Assembly (NCBI GenBank): GCA_943736015.1
Contig: OX031064.1
Span: forward strand, 35,081,361 to 35,145,360
Reading direction: 5' to 3'
Length of the DNA stretch: 64,000 nucleotides
Source of the DNA: Tridacna crocea
Taxonomy: Eukaryota > Mollusca > Bivalvia > Cardiida > Cardiidae
In this document: positions 10,789 to 20,867 of the stretch, one piece after another
Layout of the letters: each line of letters begins with the position of its first letter
How positions within the stretch are numbered: the stretch's first letter is position 1
Made by a program: the position numbers and the translations under genes
Notes under the pieces: model-generated
Told to the model about the DNA's origin: nothing
What the model saw: only the letters and a program-made list of their open reading frames with translations
The model's database searches: none

Positions 10789-10915
10789 TAAGAACAAGGC
10801 CTGTTATCAGAAAGTACAGTTCACATGGAAAAGATGGTAATAATCCTAATGAAACAATAAAAGGGTCCCTGTCTAAGACAAAAGACCGAACATCAAGTCC
10901 TATGCATCTAGTTCT

Positions 10916-11122
10916 ATGTGGTGTCTGTGGTTGTGAGGTAGAGCATCGGCGTCGTAGCCATAAGGTCCTGAGTTCGATACCCGTGAGCGGGTGTCAACTT
11001 TAGGATTTTTCATTGGCCAACACGTTCGGCGTGAGTACTGGTGTAGTTCCCAGGAAGCAGAATCGAGAGAGATTAGTACAAGTTGAAAGAACTTGTTTCT
11101 CTATCGATGTAAAATAAATATG
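10916..11122 (+). repeat. tRNA-derived SINE candidate
   Basis: The head resembles a tRNA gene with a box A-like TGTGAGGTAGAGCATCGG and a box B-like GAGTTCGATACCC at pol III spacing. A non-tRNA body (AACACGTTCGGCGTGAGTAC...) and an A/T-rich tail (GTAAAATAAATATG) follow. Only one copy is in the window, so the family is unproven here. Molluscan V-SINE or Meta-SINE families are the obvious comparison. The tRNA arms do not fold fully, so it is not called as a functional tRNA. Confidence 0.6.
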
Positions 11123-11129
11123 TTTAAAC

Positions 11130-11945
11130 TAAGTCCTATGCCAGTATATGCCTGATCTTCTGGCAACAGGCATAGGCAGAGGTAAAGCTGAATGAAACTG
11201 GATCTATAGCCATTATTGATATGAATATGAGCCAAATTAATCACTCAGCCTGGAAAATAAGATCTGTAGAAAAACTTGAAGTGAAATTTGAAAATTTGTG
11301 CCCTTCACCCTAAGATAATGCATGTGGGCATAGCCAGGGAATTGCTGAATAAAACTTGGACCTTCTTTCGTCATAAAGCCCAATATGATTCAAATCTGCC
11401 CTTTAGTTGGGAAAATATGATGTCTAACAAACTTTTAACGTAAAATTTTGATGTGAAATAAGTCTAAGACCTTGACCTCAAGATTATGGTTAAGGGTGAA
11501 CTTTATAACTGATGCCCATCACCTTAAAAAATATGAATCAATTGTTTTGGACAAGTCGCACAATAAAGAAAATATGGACCCGTAATCAAGCTAAATTTGG
11601 CCAAATCCATATGACCAAATCCATTATTTAGCATGGAAAATATGAACTAATTAAGACTTTAAGGTTTAACCCATTACCACTCAATCCCTACTTTTGACGC
11701 CCCTGAGAAAGAAACCTTTTAAAAACACTGTGGGAAAAGGAGAAAATGCTGGTAACCAGCATTTTCTCCTTTTCCCACAGTGTTTTCTACCCTTTCCAGA
11801 ACAAATTTCTATTTTTCAGTCACCTTTATTTTGTCGTCTGCATATGCTCTCAATTTGGACCAGTCCAAAATTTTCTCGTGTGGTAATGGGTTAAATTTGA
11901 TGTAAAACATCTGTCTGTGGCCTAAACCTTAGGATTGGGGGGTGT
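11130..11945 (+). repeat. Diverged tandem array, unit about 180 bp, split by Pal-T
   Basis: The phrase TGGAAAATAAGATCT / GGGAAAATATGATGTCT / TGGAAAATATGAACTAATT, and AAATTTTGATGTGAAAT-like sequence, recur irregularly. The pattern is like the arrays of HINE-like elements, but neither terminus was found. Confidence 0.45.
11666..11894 (-). mobile_element. Pal-T MITE, intact, TTAA-flanked
   Basis: Complete arms and a perfect core. Removing it joins AAGG-TTTAA-ATTTGATGTAAAAC, which matches another unit of the host array (TTTTAACGTAAAATTTTGATGTG), supporting a recent insertion with TTAA duplication. Confidence 0.93.
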
Positions 11946-12095
11946 TGGCAGTGCTGAAAGACACTTTGGACCTACATGTATATTCCATTATCATATCAAA
12001 TGCAAACCAAATCAGTCATGGTTTGAAAACTGTGACTTCTCAGAAAACTGTAACATATTATCAAATGTGGACTCCAATGCTGGCCCTAGGGCTAG

Positions 12096-12200
12096 TGCAT
12101 TGGTAACCAGCATTTTTTTTCCTTTTCACACTTTGTTTCATAATTTTCTCTTTCTTAAAGTTGTCAAGCCCTGGGATTGGGTGCTAAAGGATTTAGAACA
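12096..12200 (+). mobile_element. Pal-T MITE, decayed right half
   Basis: GGTAACCAGCATTTTTTTTC, then GTTGTCAAGCCCTGGGATTG and GGTGCTAAAGGATT. Only the core and right arm are traceable. Confidence 0.45.
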
Positions 12201-12348
12201 CCAAAAAAGGAAATAGGATTGGGAAATATTTGAAGATTGAAGTGTCAGATACATAGATTTCAAAGAAATAGCCTGTAATTATTTTGTCAAAGAAAGGCAA
12301 CATCCCAGCCTTAACAGTGTATGGGAAAATTGGCTTTTTCTTGTCGTC

Positions 12349-12417
12349 GGTTTACTTCGAAAAGCTCGTAACTACAGCTTGTAACAAGCTGTAGTAACGA
12401 GGTTTTCGAAGTAAACC
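12349..12417. repeat. 69-bp near-perfect inverted repeat
   Basis: GGTTTACTTCGAAAAGCTCG pairs with CGAGGTTTTCGAAGTAAACC, and the interior TACAGCTTGT-ACAAGCTGTA pairs too, so almost the entire segment folds with a 1-2 nt loop. A single copy in the window; origin unknown. Confidence 0.85.
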
Positions 12418-12439
12418 AACATAGTAAAGATTCTTTTGT

Positions 12440-12597
12440 TTAACCCTTTAATTCTTTACCAATATTTTCTCTTTTTTCCACGACTTTTTCTACCGTGCTG
12501 GAAACAGATCTCAAGTTTTGAGTTGCTTTTACTTTGACGTCTGCAAGCGCCTTGAATTTGTAGCAATCTAAAATTTTGTTTTTTGCTAATGAGTTAA
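12440..12597 (-). mobile_element. Pal-T MITE, internally deleted
   Basis: TTAA ends are kept. The left arm and half of the palindrome are deleted, leaving TTTTTCCACGACTTTTTCTA and the TTTGACGTCTGCAAGC arm. Confidence 0.7.
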
Positions 12598-12654
12598 CTC
12601 ACAATCTAGTGTTTTACCCCAAGTTATTTGGAAGAAGGCTTTTTAAGACCTTTA

Positions 12655-13100
12655 TGACAAATTCTTCCAACGGACAGATTTTTTTAAAACTTTGCACATA
12701 CAGAGCTCATCATGTCTCTTGTAGATTACATTGAAAAAAAAAGGGGGGTCCCCGTGCTCTTTTCCGAGAAATTCGCTTTTGAAAAAGGTATATACAGTTA
12801 CAAAATTCAGCATATACTGGATTTAACACACTTTCCTTGAATAGTCAATTAAACAGGAAAATTGCCAGAGGAATATACTAATATACATCACTTTAAAGAA
12901 AAACAATTCAGTTTTGCACAAAAAACATATAAAAGCCTGGTTCTGAGCATGGCAAATGTACCAATATGCATTTTATATATAGACCATTGAGTTAAAAAGG
13001 GAGATAATTTGACCGGGTTAAGGGTTAATGTTCAATAAAAACATACTTTCTAACGGACAGATTTTTTTTAAAAATTTCCACAATCATAGTACTTATAAAT
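12655..13100. repeat. Pair of diverged direct repeats
   Basis: TTCCAACGGACAGATTTTTT (about 12665) and TTCTAACGGACAGATTTTTT (about 13048) each precede an AAAA(A/C)TTT-CACA stretch, then A-rich sequence and a CCCGTGCT phrase. About 385 bp apart. Nothing else was recognised. Confidence 0.4.
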
Positions 13101-13410
13101 CTTGACAACAAGAAAAAATAAAAATGGCACCTACCCGTGCTTCTTTCCCCAGGAAAAAGGGATGAAGGTCACATTGGAAGTTAATTTTTTCCAAGGAAAG
13201 GGATAAAAGCTCGGCTGACATGATGGAAAAAGGAAAAATTATTCAGTGGAAGAAATTTTCCCTTTTCCCACAGTATTTTTCAAAGAGGAAATAGCTATAC
13301 TTCAAGAAATAGGTATACTTCAACAGCTTCAATTTTCTGCCTGTTTCATTGTTTGCTGTGTAACTGGACTTTTTTTCCAGCTAATTCTTTACCAGTCATA
13401 TCATCCTTAC

Positions 13411-13478
13411 ACTGGCAGGCCAGTTTTGATGCTATCACCTTCTCCTGAAAGGATAGCATGACAACTGGCCTGCCAGTT
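13411..13478. repeat. Inverted repeat with GATAGCAT arms
   Basis: CTGGCAGGCCAGTTTTGATG and a CATGACAACTGGCCTGCCAG partner enclose GCTATCACCTTCTCCTG-AAAGGATAGC. Single copy; possible MITE core. Confidence 0.7.
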
Positions 13479-13479
13479 T

Positions 13480-13965
13480 CAGGAAAACGTCAGAAGCTGT
13501 ATCATTTTTATTGTTGGATGGCTGACATTGGGTAAAAAATTCCCTTTTCCACAACAAATAAGCATTCGTTTTGATGAAAACTTCCCCTTTTTATTTCAAC
13601 CATAGAATACCATGGCTAGTGCAACCGTACTATTACCATCCATAGAATGTTCTTCTTGTAAAAGTGCACCGTCGGTCCGCTGTTACTATTGCCATTTGTG
13701 CGAAAAATACACAATAGCGCTGATAGTTTTCTTATCTGTGAGAAATACACATGCGCAGTATGGATGCGCGTAAACATTTATACCAAACGTTGTTAAGAAC
13801 ATTGTGGAAAAAGAGAAAACATAGATAATCATATTTTTTCCTTTTTCTCCCGTTTCAACAGTTTTTTTTTTTTTACCTTTTCTTTGAAAATGATTCATCG
13901 CTGGATCATGGATAAAAGCGATACCTTGCAAACCATCAGAGGAAAGACAAATGAAATAGAAAAAT
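13480..13965. other. No feature identified
   Basis: A weak foldback near 13797-13855 (AACATTGTGGAAAAAGAG against CTTTTTCTCCCGTTT) may be a very old Pal-T core. Nothing coding. Confidence 0.4.
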
Positions 13966-14156
13966 TATTGAAGAAAGCCTTTTAAAACATCATAGGAAAA
14001 GGAGAAAATGCTGGTAACCAGCATTTTCTCCTTTTCCCACAATGTTTTCTATCCTTTCCAAATCAGATTTCAATGTTTAATTCACATTCATAATGTCGTC
14101 TGCAAATGCTTTCAATTTGGAGTAATCCAAAATTTTGTCGTTTGGTAAAGAGTTAA
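13966..14156 (-). mobile_element. Pal-T MITE, 5' end missing
   Basis: Perfect core and complete right arm ending GGTAAAGAGTTAA. The left terminus is lost before GAAGAAAGCC. Confidence 0.8.
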
Positions 14157-14164
14157 ACTGTTAG

Positions 14165-14299
14165 ACCACACAACCACAACACTTTATATGACCCTTACAA
14201 TGAAAACTTTGAACATATTGTTGGAAAAGGAGACTATGCTGGTGACTAGCACTTTCTCCTTTAACCACCATATTTTCTGTCCTTTCACAGAAAGTCTCA
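14165..14299 (-). mobile_element. Pal-T MITE, decayed
   Basis: CCACACAACCACAACAC, TTGTTGGAAAAGGAG and GCTGGTGACTAGCAC remain. It sits directly between two better copies. Confidence 0.5.
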
Positions 14300-14526
14300 T
14301 TATCCCTTTCCCAAACAATCCCTAATTTTTAACAGCCCTGAAAAAGAAGCTTTTGAAAACATCATGGGAAAAGGAGAAAATACTGGTGACCAGCATTTTC
14401 TCCTTTTCCCACAATGTTTTCTACCCCTCCTATATCAAATTTCAGTTTCTGAGTAATGTTTATTTTGTCATCTGCACATGCTTTCAATATGGACCAGTCT
14501 AAAATTTTGTTGTTTGATAGATAGTA
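14300..14526 (-). mobile_element. Pal-T MITE, nearly intact
   Basis: Full arms with CTTTCCCAAACAATCCC start. The core has an uncompensated change (ATACTGGTGACCAGCAT). The terminal TTAA is mutated on both sides. Confidence 0.85.
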
Positions 14527-14929
14527 AATGAACCTTATATAACTTGTCTTTTGCATAATTTTTAACCAAAAATTTTAATTGACAGCAAAAAGATCTAAAG
14601 AGGCCCCGGTAAGAGTTAATGTGATCAAAGTCAGATATTGTTAAAAATTTCACATTCTGACCAAGAGAATGTTGTATAAAGTATGATGCTGATCAGTACA
14701 ACTCATTATATTGGAAGATTGATGTGTGAAGAATTTTTGTATACAATTTCTGATAGAATGCTGAGCCTTATTTCATGCCTCATAGAAGACAGAATGTGAA
14801 CTGGATACAGTTATGTTAAGGTTTTTTGTCCTCCAATAGGGTTAGATGATGGGAAAGGTAATAGAAACCAGAACTCTAGCCCCCATCTCTATGCAAAAAC
14901 TAAGGTTTGGAGATGAGGCTTTTTTCAGC
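14527..14929. other. No feature identified
   Basis: Unique-looking AT-rich sequence; no repeat copy or exon signature. Confidence 0.4.
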
Positions 14930-14938
14930 ATTATCTCC

Positions 14939-15285
14939 CTCTAGATGGCATTCTATAAATACTCATCTATCTGATATGGGCATCCTGGGTACAGAACCGA
15001 ACCACTTTCCTACACGACAACTGTTACTTTGAATTTAAAACAAAAAAAAAGGTTTACCCAATAAAACGCTACCTCGTGCAGTTCACTCAAGTATGATCAC
15101 CTGAGTTTAGAGAAATCTGTTGCTAAAGCAGGTCTCATTTCTCCTCAAACGTATTGATACGTAAAAGCTATTTTCAACATTGCTACTTTATAGAGCATAA
15201 TATTACAGTCAGCCCGCTTTCGGGGCTAGTAGTGATGCGTCATATAAGACAGTCAAATTTTCAAAGAATATGACATGCGCAGACA
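14939..15285 (+). mobile_element. MULE-like non-autonomous element H, copy 1
   Basis: Starts CATTATCTCCCTCTAGATGG and ends TGACATGCGCAGACA. It is flanked by an exact 9-bp direct repeat TTTTTTCAG (14930-14938 and 15286-15294). A close copy is at 57754-58109 and an ends-only copy at 39818-39897. The duplication length fits Mutator-like elements; no transposase is present. Confidence 0.8.
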
Positions 15286-15378
15286 TTTTTTCAGTACTCT
15301 CCTCTGCTCAAACCCCTTCCATATTTGAACATATTTTTTATTTGAACTAAAGTGGAATGGTTCTTTTTTGTTAATTTG

Positions 15379-15545
15379 TTAAATTCTTTGCCAGTCAGTA
15401 GAATTACACACTTGTCCATTTTGAAAGTATTTGCAGGTGAAATATCAAATTGGGAGTCATATGATGAGATATTTCTGTGAATTTTTGAGAAATTGTTGAA
15501 CAAGAAAGAATGCTGGTTATCAGCATTTGCTTCTGTCAACAGTGC
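15379..15545 (+). mobile_element. Pal-T MITE, right side lost
   Basis: TTAA and ATTCTTTGCCAGTCAG, then ACTTGTCCATTTTGAAAGTA and AATGCTGGTTATCAGCAT; the copy then ends in unrelated C-rich sequence. Confidence 0.55.
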
Positions 15546-15673
15546 CACCCAACCCCCAAGTTTAAACACCAACCCCCAAAAATTGGAAGGGGGCTATCTG
15601 GAAATCCTCACATCCCACACCCCTCCATATTTGAACAATTTTCCATCTTTTAGTTCACCTGAGCATAAAGTCC

Positions 15674-15901
15674 TAAACTCTTTACCAAACAACAAATTTT
15701 AGATTTGTCCATTTTGAAAGCACTTGCAGACGACAAAATAAACATAACTCAAGAAGTGAAATTTGTTTCCAGCAGGTAAGAAAACATTGTGGGAAGAGGA
15801 GAAAATGCTGGTTAGCAGCATTTTCTCCTTTTCCCACAATATTTTCAGAAGGCTTCTATCTCAGGGTTGTAAAAACTAGGGATCGTTTTGTAAAGAGTTA
15901 A
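15674..15901 (+). mobile_element. Pal-T MITE inserted in the E7 head hairpin
   Basis: Full copy with a core carrying one mismatch (CTGGTTAGCAG). The left TTAA is mutated to TAAA, the right one is intact. Deleting it rebuilds AGTCC-TTAA-GGTGAGC, equivalent to GTGCTCATGGTGAGC in E5. Confidence 0.88.
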
Positions 15902-16238
15902 GGTGAGCTATTTTGATCATGCTGTGTTGTTTGTGGCAAGTCTGCCATCAACTTTTACCTTGTGCACATTTTAGAAGCCGACATATTTATTCAGTCCAAT
16001 ACTAATGAAACTTTGTCAGAATGCTTGTTGTAGTAATAACTCGGATAACTTCAAAAAAAGGGGTCACAGGTCAAAAACTAGATCTATATGTCAAATCTTA
16101 GAAAAGGCTGGGGTATACTTTAGAGGCCAGATTTTCCTTTCAGTACCCATTAAAATTTGTCAGAATGTTTTTCTTGACAGTATCTCTGGACATGTTTGAA
16201 AATAGGTCACATCAGGTCTACAACTAGAGAAAGCTGCA

Positions 16239-16362
16239 GGGTCCAAAAAAAATTCAGAATTCGTACTTGTCCTCCTGCCATTTTGTACTAGTCGTACAGT
16301 TAGACAAAGAAGGATAATCCACTTACCCTCACCAATTAGCGGATAAGTGGATTTTTTGGACC
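16239..16362. mobile_element. Small TIR element N inside E7
   Basis: Ends are GGTCCAAAAAA and TTTTTTGGACC, with an inner inverted pair TCCACTTA...TAAGTGGA. It interrupts the diverged E7 array. No clear target duplication; single copy. Confidence 0.5.
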
Positions 16363-16835
16363 TTGAGCTGGCATTCACTCTAGAGTCCACATTTACTCAT
16401 GAAAGTTTGTCTTGACTATTCTGGGACAAATTTGAAAATGGGTCATGTTGGGTCAAAAGCAAGGTCTCCAGGTTATGTCTTTAAAAAAGCTTTTGTACAC
16501 TTCAGAGGCCTGCCTCATTTTCTGTGCAGTACTCACAAAATTTGATTAGAATGTTTGTCTTGATGACATAATTATGTTGGACAAGTCTGAAATGGATCAG
16601 ATCACATAGGATCAAAAACTAGGTAACCAATATAATGATGAAATACATTGTGTATTCTCTGGAGGCTACATTTCCTGCCCAATACCTATGAAAATGCTAC
16701 GACTGTTTCAGACAAGTTTAGAATTTGGTCCCAAAAAATAGGTCACCAGGTCAATTCTTACAAAAAGTGTGTACATATTACTCATGAAAGTTGGTCAGGA
16801 TTTTTGTCTTGATGACCTTGGACAAGTATGGTTTA

Positions 16836-17251
16836 ACCCATAACTCAAGTTTTTTATACATGTATTTTATTTAAGAACAGCTAATTTTAACAAAAAGTTA
16901 CCCATGTAAATTTTCCAGATCAGAAAATGTTTGTAAATATTTCTGTGCCAGTGTTTAGCCATTGTCTCCGTGACATATTACCTCAATTCTGGACCACAAT
17001 TCCATTATCCACATCAATTATTCCCGAGAACTATTTACAACAGAGAGGGGAAAAAAACTATAATGATTTCTACTTTTGGAGAAAATAAGAGGAAATGTTA
17101 TTTTTGGGAAGAATTGAAGCCCATTAGCAGAACTACTAAAGTAGTATGGGGTCTCGTTTTCCCTATATGCACACAGTGTGGGCACCATGAAATGGACTGC
17201 TACAATGTAACCCTGTACCAAAAGATCTTTACAACTCTGAAGAATACAAAT
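16836..17251. other. No recognised gene
   Basis: A 94-codon frame crosses 16970-17251 and runs on into element G1, which itself contributes a GRIQRGGPG phrase typical of translated repeats. I see no splice sites or motif, so I do not call a gene. Confidence 0.4.
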
Positions 17252-17556
17252 CATGGGCGGATCCAGAGGGGGGGACCGGGGATCCGGACCCCCCCTGGAA
17301 TTTGGGCAAAAATGTGGTTATTGGATTCGTGAAATGGTACTGGTTTGATTTTGCACAGCATTTATGTAAAATACAGTCATAAATTTAAAAAAAAGGTTCT
17401 AAATGTGGAAACCTCCTCATGGTTAGAACTGGAAACGTTGACTTTTTTTGTAAAACGCTTATATCCACTGAAATCTGGAAATCAAAGCATCATATAATAA
17501 GACAAGTGCGTTTTCGGTGGGACCCCACCTTAGAAAGATATCTGGATCCGCGCATG
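17252..17556 (+). mobile_element. TIR element G, copy 1
   Basis: Termini CATGGGCGGATCCAGA and TCTGGATCCGCGCATG are inverted repeats, flanked by the 5-bp direct repeat CAAAT (17247-17251, 17557-17561). G/C-rich blocks adjoin both ends. Copy 2 (47042-47316) is in the opposite orientation. Superfamily uncertain. Confidence 0.82.
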
Positions 17557-17809
17557 CAAATATACTTTATTTTCTCTCAGTTGCATTAATATAAAACAGA
17601 TTTGCGTGGTAATATAACGTTCTGGTTTACATAAAAGGATGTATAAAATTCCAAGGGTACTACAGGAAGAAAAAAAAAGACATAATCATTGACTACAAAT
17701 GGGAAAATTCTACCCAGAGATCCTGTTTTGGTTGAAAATAGATTTGTGTACAAGACTTGTCACTTTAAGTTCAGTAGCAGTACAAGATGAGGCAAACATG
17801 CAATATTGT

Positions 17810-19581
17810 TTAACTCATTACCAAATGACAAAATTTTAGGTACGTCCAAATTGAAAACATTAGCAAACGACAAAATAAAAGTGACTGAAAAATTGAAATT
17901 CGCTTGGAGAAGGGTAGAAAACATCATGGGAAAAGGAGAAAATGCTGGTAACCAGCATTTTCTCCTTTTTAAACGCCCATCGAAGACGGGACGTATTATG
18001 GGATCACCCGTGGCGGGCGGGTGGGCGGCGTCCAGTTCTTTGTCCGGGGCATATCTCCAAAACTATTCTAGCTAGGGTTATGAAATTTCATGGGTGGATA
18101 GATCTCATGGAAGGGGAGTGCAGTGCGCAGGAATCATAACTCTTGCTTGCTTAACTTTTGAGTTATTGCCCTTTGTTGTTTTTCATACTTTAATTTTGTC
18201 CGGGGCATATCTCATAAACTATACTAGCTAGGGTTATGAAATTTCATGGGTGGATAGATCTCATTAAGGGGGAGTGCAGTGCGCAGGAATCATAACTCTT
18301 GCTTGCTTATCTTTTGAGTTATTGCCCTTTGTTGTTTTCCATACTTTAATTTTGTCCGGGGCATATCTCCAAAACTATACTAGCTAGGGTTATGAAATTT
18401 CATGGGTGGATAGATCTCATGGAGGGGGAGTGCAGTGTGCAAGAATCATAACTCTTGCTCGCTTAATGTTTGAGTTATTGCCCTTTGTTGTTTTTCATAC
18501 TTGAAATTTGTCCGGGGCATATCTCCAAAAGTATACTACCTAGGGTTATGAAATTTCATGGGTGGATAGATCTCATGGAGGGGGAGTGCAGTGCGCATGA
18601 ATCATAACTCTTGCTTGCTTAATTTTTGGGTTATTGCCCTTTGTTGTTTTCCATACTTGAATTTTGTCCGGGGCATATCTCCAAAACTATACTAGCTAGG
18701 GTTATGAAATTTCATGGGTGGATAGATCTCGTGGAACGGGAGTGCAGTGCACAGGAATCATAACTCTTGCTTGCTTAACTTTTGAGTTATTGCCCTTTGT
18801 TGTTTTCCATACTTGAAATTTGTCCGGAGCATATCTCCAAAACTATACTAGCTAGGGTTATGAAATTTCATGGGTGGATAGATCTCGTAGAGGGGGAGTG
18901 CAGTGTGCAGGAATCATAACTCTTGCTTAATTTTTGAGTTATTGCCCTTTGTTGTTTTTCATACTTGAATTTTGTCAGGTGAATATCTCCAAAATTATAC
19001 TACCTACGGTTATGAAATTTCATTGGTGGATAGATCTCATACAGCGGGAGTGCAGTGCACAGGAATCATAACTCTTGCTCGCTTAATTTTTGAGTTATTG
19101 CCCTTTGTTGTTTTTCATACTTGAATTTTGTCCGGAGCATATCTCCAAAACTATACTAGCTAGGGTTATGATATTTCATGGGTGGATAGTTCTCACTGAG
19201 CGGGAGTGCAGTGCACACGAATCATAACTCTTGCTCGCTTAATTTTTGAGTTATTGCCCTTTGTTGTTTTTCATAATTGAATTTTGTCCGGAGCATATCT
19301 CCAAAACTATACTAGCTAGGGTTATGAAATTTCATGGGTGGATAGTTCTCATCAAGGGTGAGTGCAGTGCACACGAATCATAACTGTTGGTGGCTTAATT
19401 TTTTAGTTATTGCCCTTTGTTGTTTTTCATAATTGAATTTTGTCTGATGCATGCCCCAGCTTTACAACTTGGGGTAAGACGGGCGTATCTTGCGACAGTT
19501 TGCCGCTCTTGTTCCTCAATGTTCTCTACAGGTTTCTTTCTCAGGGGCATCAAAAGTAGGGATTGTGTGCTAATGGGTTAA
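17810..19581 (+). mobile_element. Pal-T MITE split by HINE-like element E4
   Basis: The left half is 17810-17969 (through CAGCATTTTCTCCTTTT), the right half 19514-19581 (CCTCAATGTTCTC to TAATGGGTTAA). Joined, they make one standard copy with TTAA ends, proving that E4 arrived later. Confidence 0.9.
17970..19513 (+). mobile_element. HINE-like element E4, 156-bp array
   Basis: Head TAAACGCCCATCGAAGACGG, about nine units of 156 bp (starts at 18042, 18198 and so on), then ATGCCCCAGCTTTACAACTT, GACGGGCGTATC and GCCGCTCTTGTT. Boundaries are fixed by the interrupted Pal-T. Units share GGGGCATATCTCC in place of the GGAGCATATCTCC typical of E2/E3, so E4 is a distinct lineage. Non-coding. Confidence 0.85.
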
Positions 19582-19722
19582 ATCTTTACCAAACAGCAAA
19601 ATTTTAGACTGGCCCAAATTGCAGATGACAAAATAAATGCGGTTGAAAAATCAAAATTTATTGTTGGAAGGGTTGAAAACATTGTAGGAAAAGGAGAAAA
19701 TGCTGGTCACCAGCATTCTTTT
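19578..19722 (+). mobile_element. Pal-T MITE, truncated in the core
   Basis: Shares TTAA with the preceding copy. The core GCTGGTCACCAGCATTC stops where a G-rich segment begins. Part of the left arm is deleted (AAATTGCAGATGACAAAATA). Confidence 0.75.
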
Positions 19723-19880
19723 CCAGGGGGTAATGGTCCAGGGGGTAATTGTCTCTGGGGGCTATTGTCTTGGGAGCAATTATTGTGCCAGAGGGAATTT
19801 GCAGGGGGTGGGGGGAGTTGTCCGGGGAGCATTTGTTAAGGGGGAGAGGGAATTGTCCTATTGTCCTAGGGTCGGCTGTG
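19723..19880 (+). repeat. G-rich imperfect minirepeat
   Basis: Motifs of the type CCAGGGGGTAATTGTC recur with variable spacing (GGGGGTAATGGTCC, GGGGGTAATTGTCT, GGGGGCTATTGTCT, GGGGGTGGGGGGAG). Many runs of four or more G on the plus strand could form G-quadruplexes. Frames across it are not credible genes. Confidence 0.65.
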
Positions 19881-19920
19881 TTCCTGTCTATGAAGATGCT
19901 CAATAATTGTGCTGTGCACT

Positions 19921-20147
19921 TCAACCATGTACCAAACAATCTCGTGTTTTAACAAAATTGAGGGAAACGCTTCTGAAAAAATTCTGGGAAATGTAGAATA
20001 TGCTCGTAACAAGCATTTGCGCCTTTTCTACAAGTTTCCTCTACCTATTAGATGAATATTCTCCTCTACTTCAGCTGCATTGAACGTAATGTCTGCTTAT
20101 GCCATTGATTTAGACAAATCTGAAATCTTGTCATGTGGTAAAGTTTC
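19921..20147 (-). mobile_element. Pal-T MITE, decayed
   Basis: TGTACCAAACAATCTCG start, core ATGCTCGTAACAAGCAT, arm ATTGAACGTAATGTCTGC and end TCATGTGGTAAAG. Confidence 0.6.
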
Positions 20148-20370
20148 TTTACCGGAAGAGAACGCTCAAATTTTATGCAGATGACGAACTAAATGTGGGT
20201 GATCAGATTAAATTGCCATTTAAGGGTGTTAAACATTGTGGGAGAAGGAGGAAATGCTGATATGCTGATAACGGCATTTTCTCCTTTTCCCATCTATATT
20301 TCATAAGTCTTTCTTAATGTTGAGCCTTCCTCAAGGTTGTAAAACAAGAAAATGTTTGGTAAGGGGCTAA
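20145..20370 (+). mobile_element. Pal-T MITE, decayed
   Basis: TTTCTTTACCGG start, left arm TATGCAGATGACGAACTAAA, enlarged core AATGCTGATATGCTGATAAC and end TTTGGTAAGGGGCTAA. Confidence 0.65.
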
Positions 20371-20466
20371 GGGTAAAATTTCATGTGGGAGAAATGAAAT
20401 GCTGTGAGGTAGTAAACGCATGTAAAAGTGCACTTTATGGTTTGATTAGAACTTTTATTTCTTCTC

Positions 20467-20590
20467 AAAGATTTCTTTTCACTCTTTGCCAAACACACCA
20501 ATTTTCAACTGACCCTAGAGAAGAGGGTTTTAATAACACATTGTCAAAAAAGTGGATATTGGTTACTAGCATTTTCTCCTTTTCTCAAAA
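20467..20590 (-). mobile_element. Pal-T MITE, fragment
   Basis: CACTCTTTGCCAAACACACC, then GACCCTAGAGAAGAGGG and TTGGTTACTAGCATTTTCTC; the far arm is absent. Confidence 0.5.
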
Positions 20591-20732
20591 AGAATTTATA
20601 AGACAAAATTGTCATGTTACAACATTAAATTAGTGGTGTAACCAGTCTGCATTAGAATATAGCTTTGATCATGCAGATAACCCCTAAAATTTTGGCATGT
20701 TGTAAGCACAACCTAAAGTTTTCTAATTTTTT

Positions 20733-20862
20733 TTCTGCAAAATTTTAGACCAGTCCAAATTCAAAGCATTTGCAGAAGACAAACAAATGTGATTCAAAGA
20801 TTGAATTTTAAATTGGAAAGGGTAGAAAACATTGTAGGAAAAGGAGAATATGCTGGTTATTC
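20733..20862 (+). mobile_element. Pal-T MITE, left-half fragment
   Basis: TTTTAGACCAGTCCAAATTC, CATTTGCAGAAGACAAACAA, then ATATGCTGGTTA where it is cut. Confidence 0.65.
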
Positions 20863-20867
20863 TTAAA

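Larger units (their letters stand above)
15648..16835 (+). mobile_element. HINE-like element E7, family 2, decayed, head split by Pal-T
   Basis: The head reads TTTTAGTTCACCTGAGCATA, is interrupted by Pal-T, and resumes AGGTGAGCTATTTTGATCAT, matching the E5 head. Diverged units with GGTCAAAAACTAGGT-like phrases, Bsome carrying GTTTGTCTTGATGA, continue to about 16835. No terminal hairpin was found, so the 3' end is lost. A small foldback (16239-16362) is inserted. Confidence 0.7.

Noticed and set aside
10916-10992. Possible functional tRNA gene
   Set aside because: Only the promoter boxes match; acceptor and anticodon stems do not pair properly, and a SINE-like body follows.
16970-17332. 120-codon plus-strand frame
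   Set aside because: Its C-terminal part is element G1, and the rest has no splice sites or recognisable domain. The overlapping minus frame is equally open.
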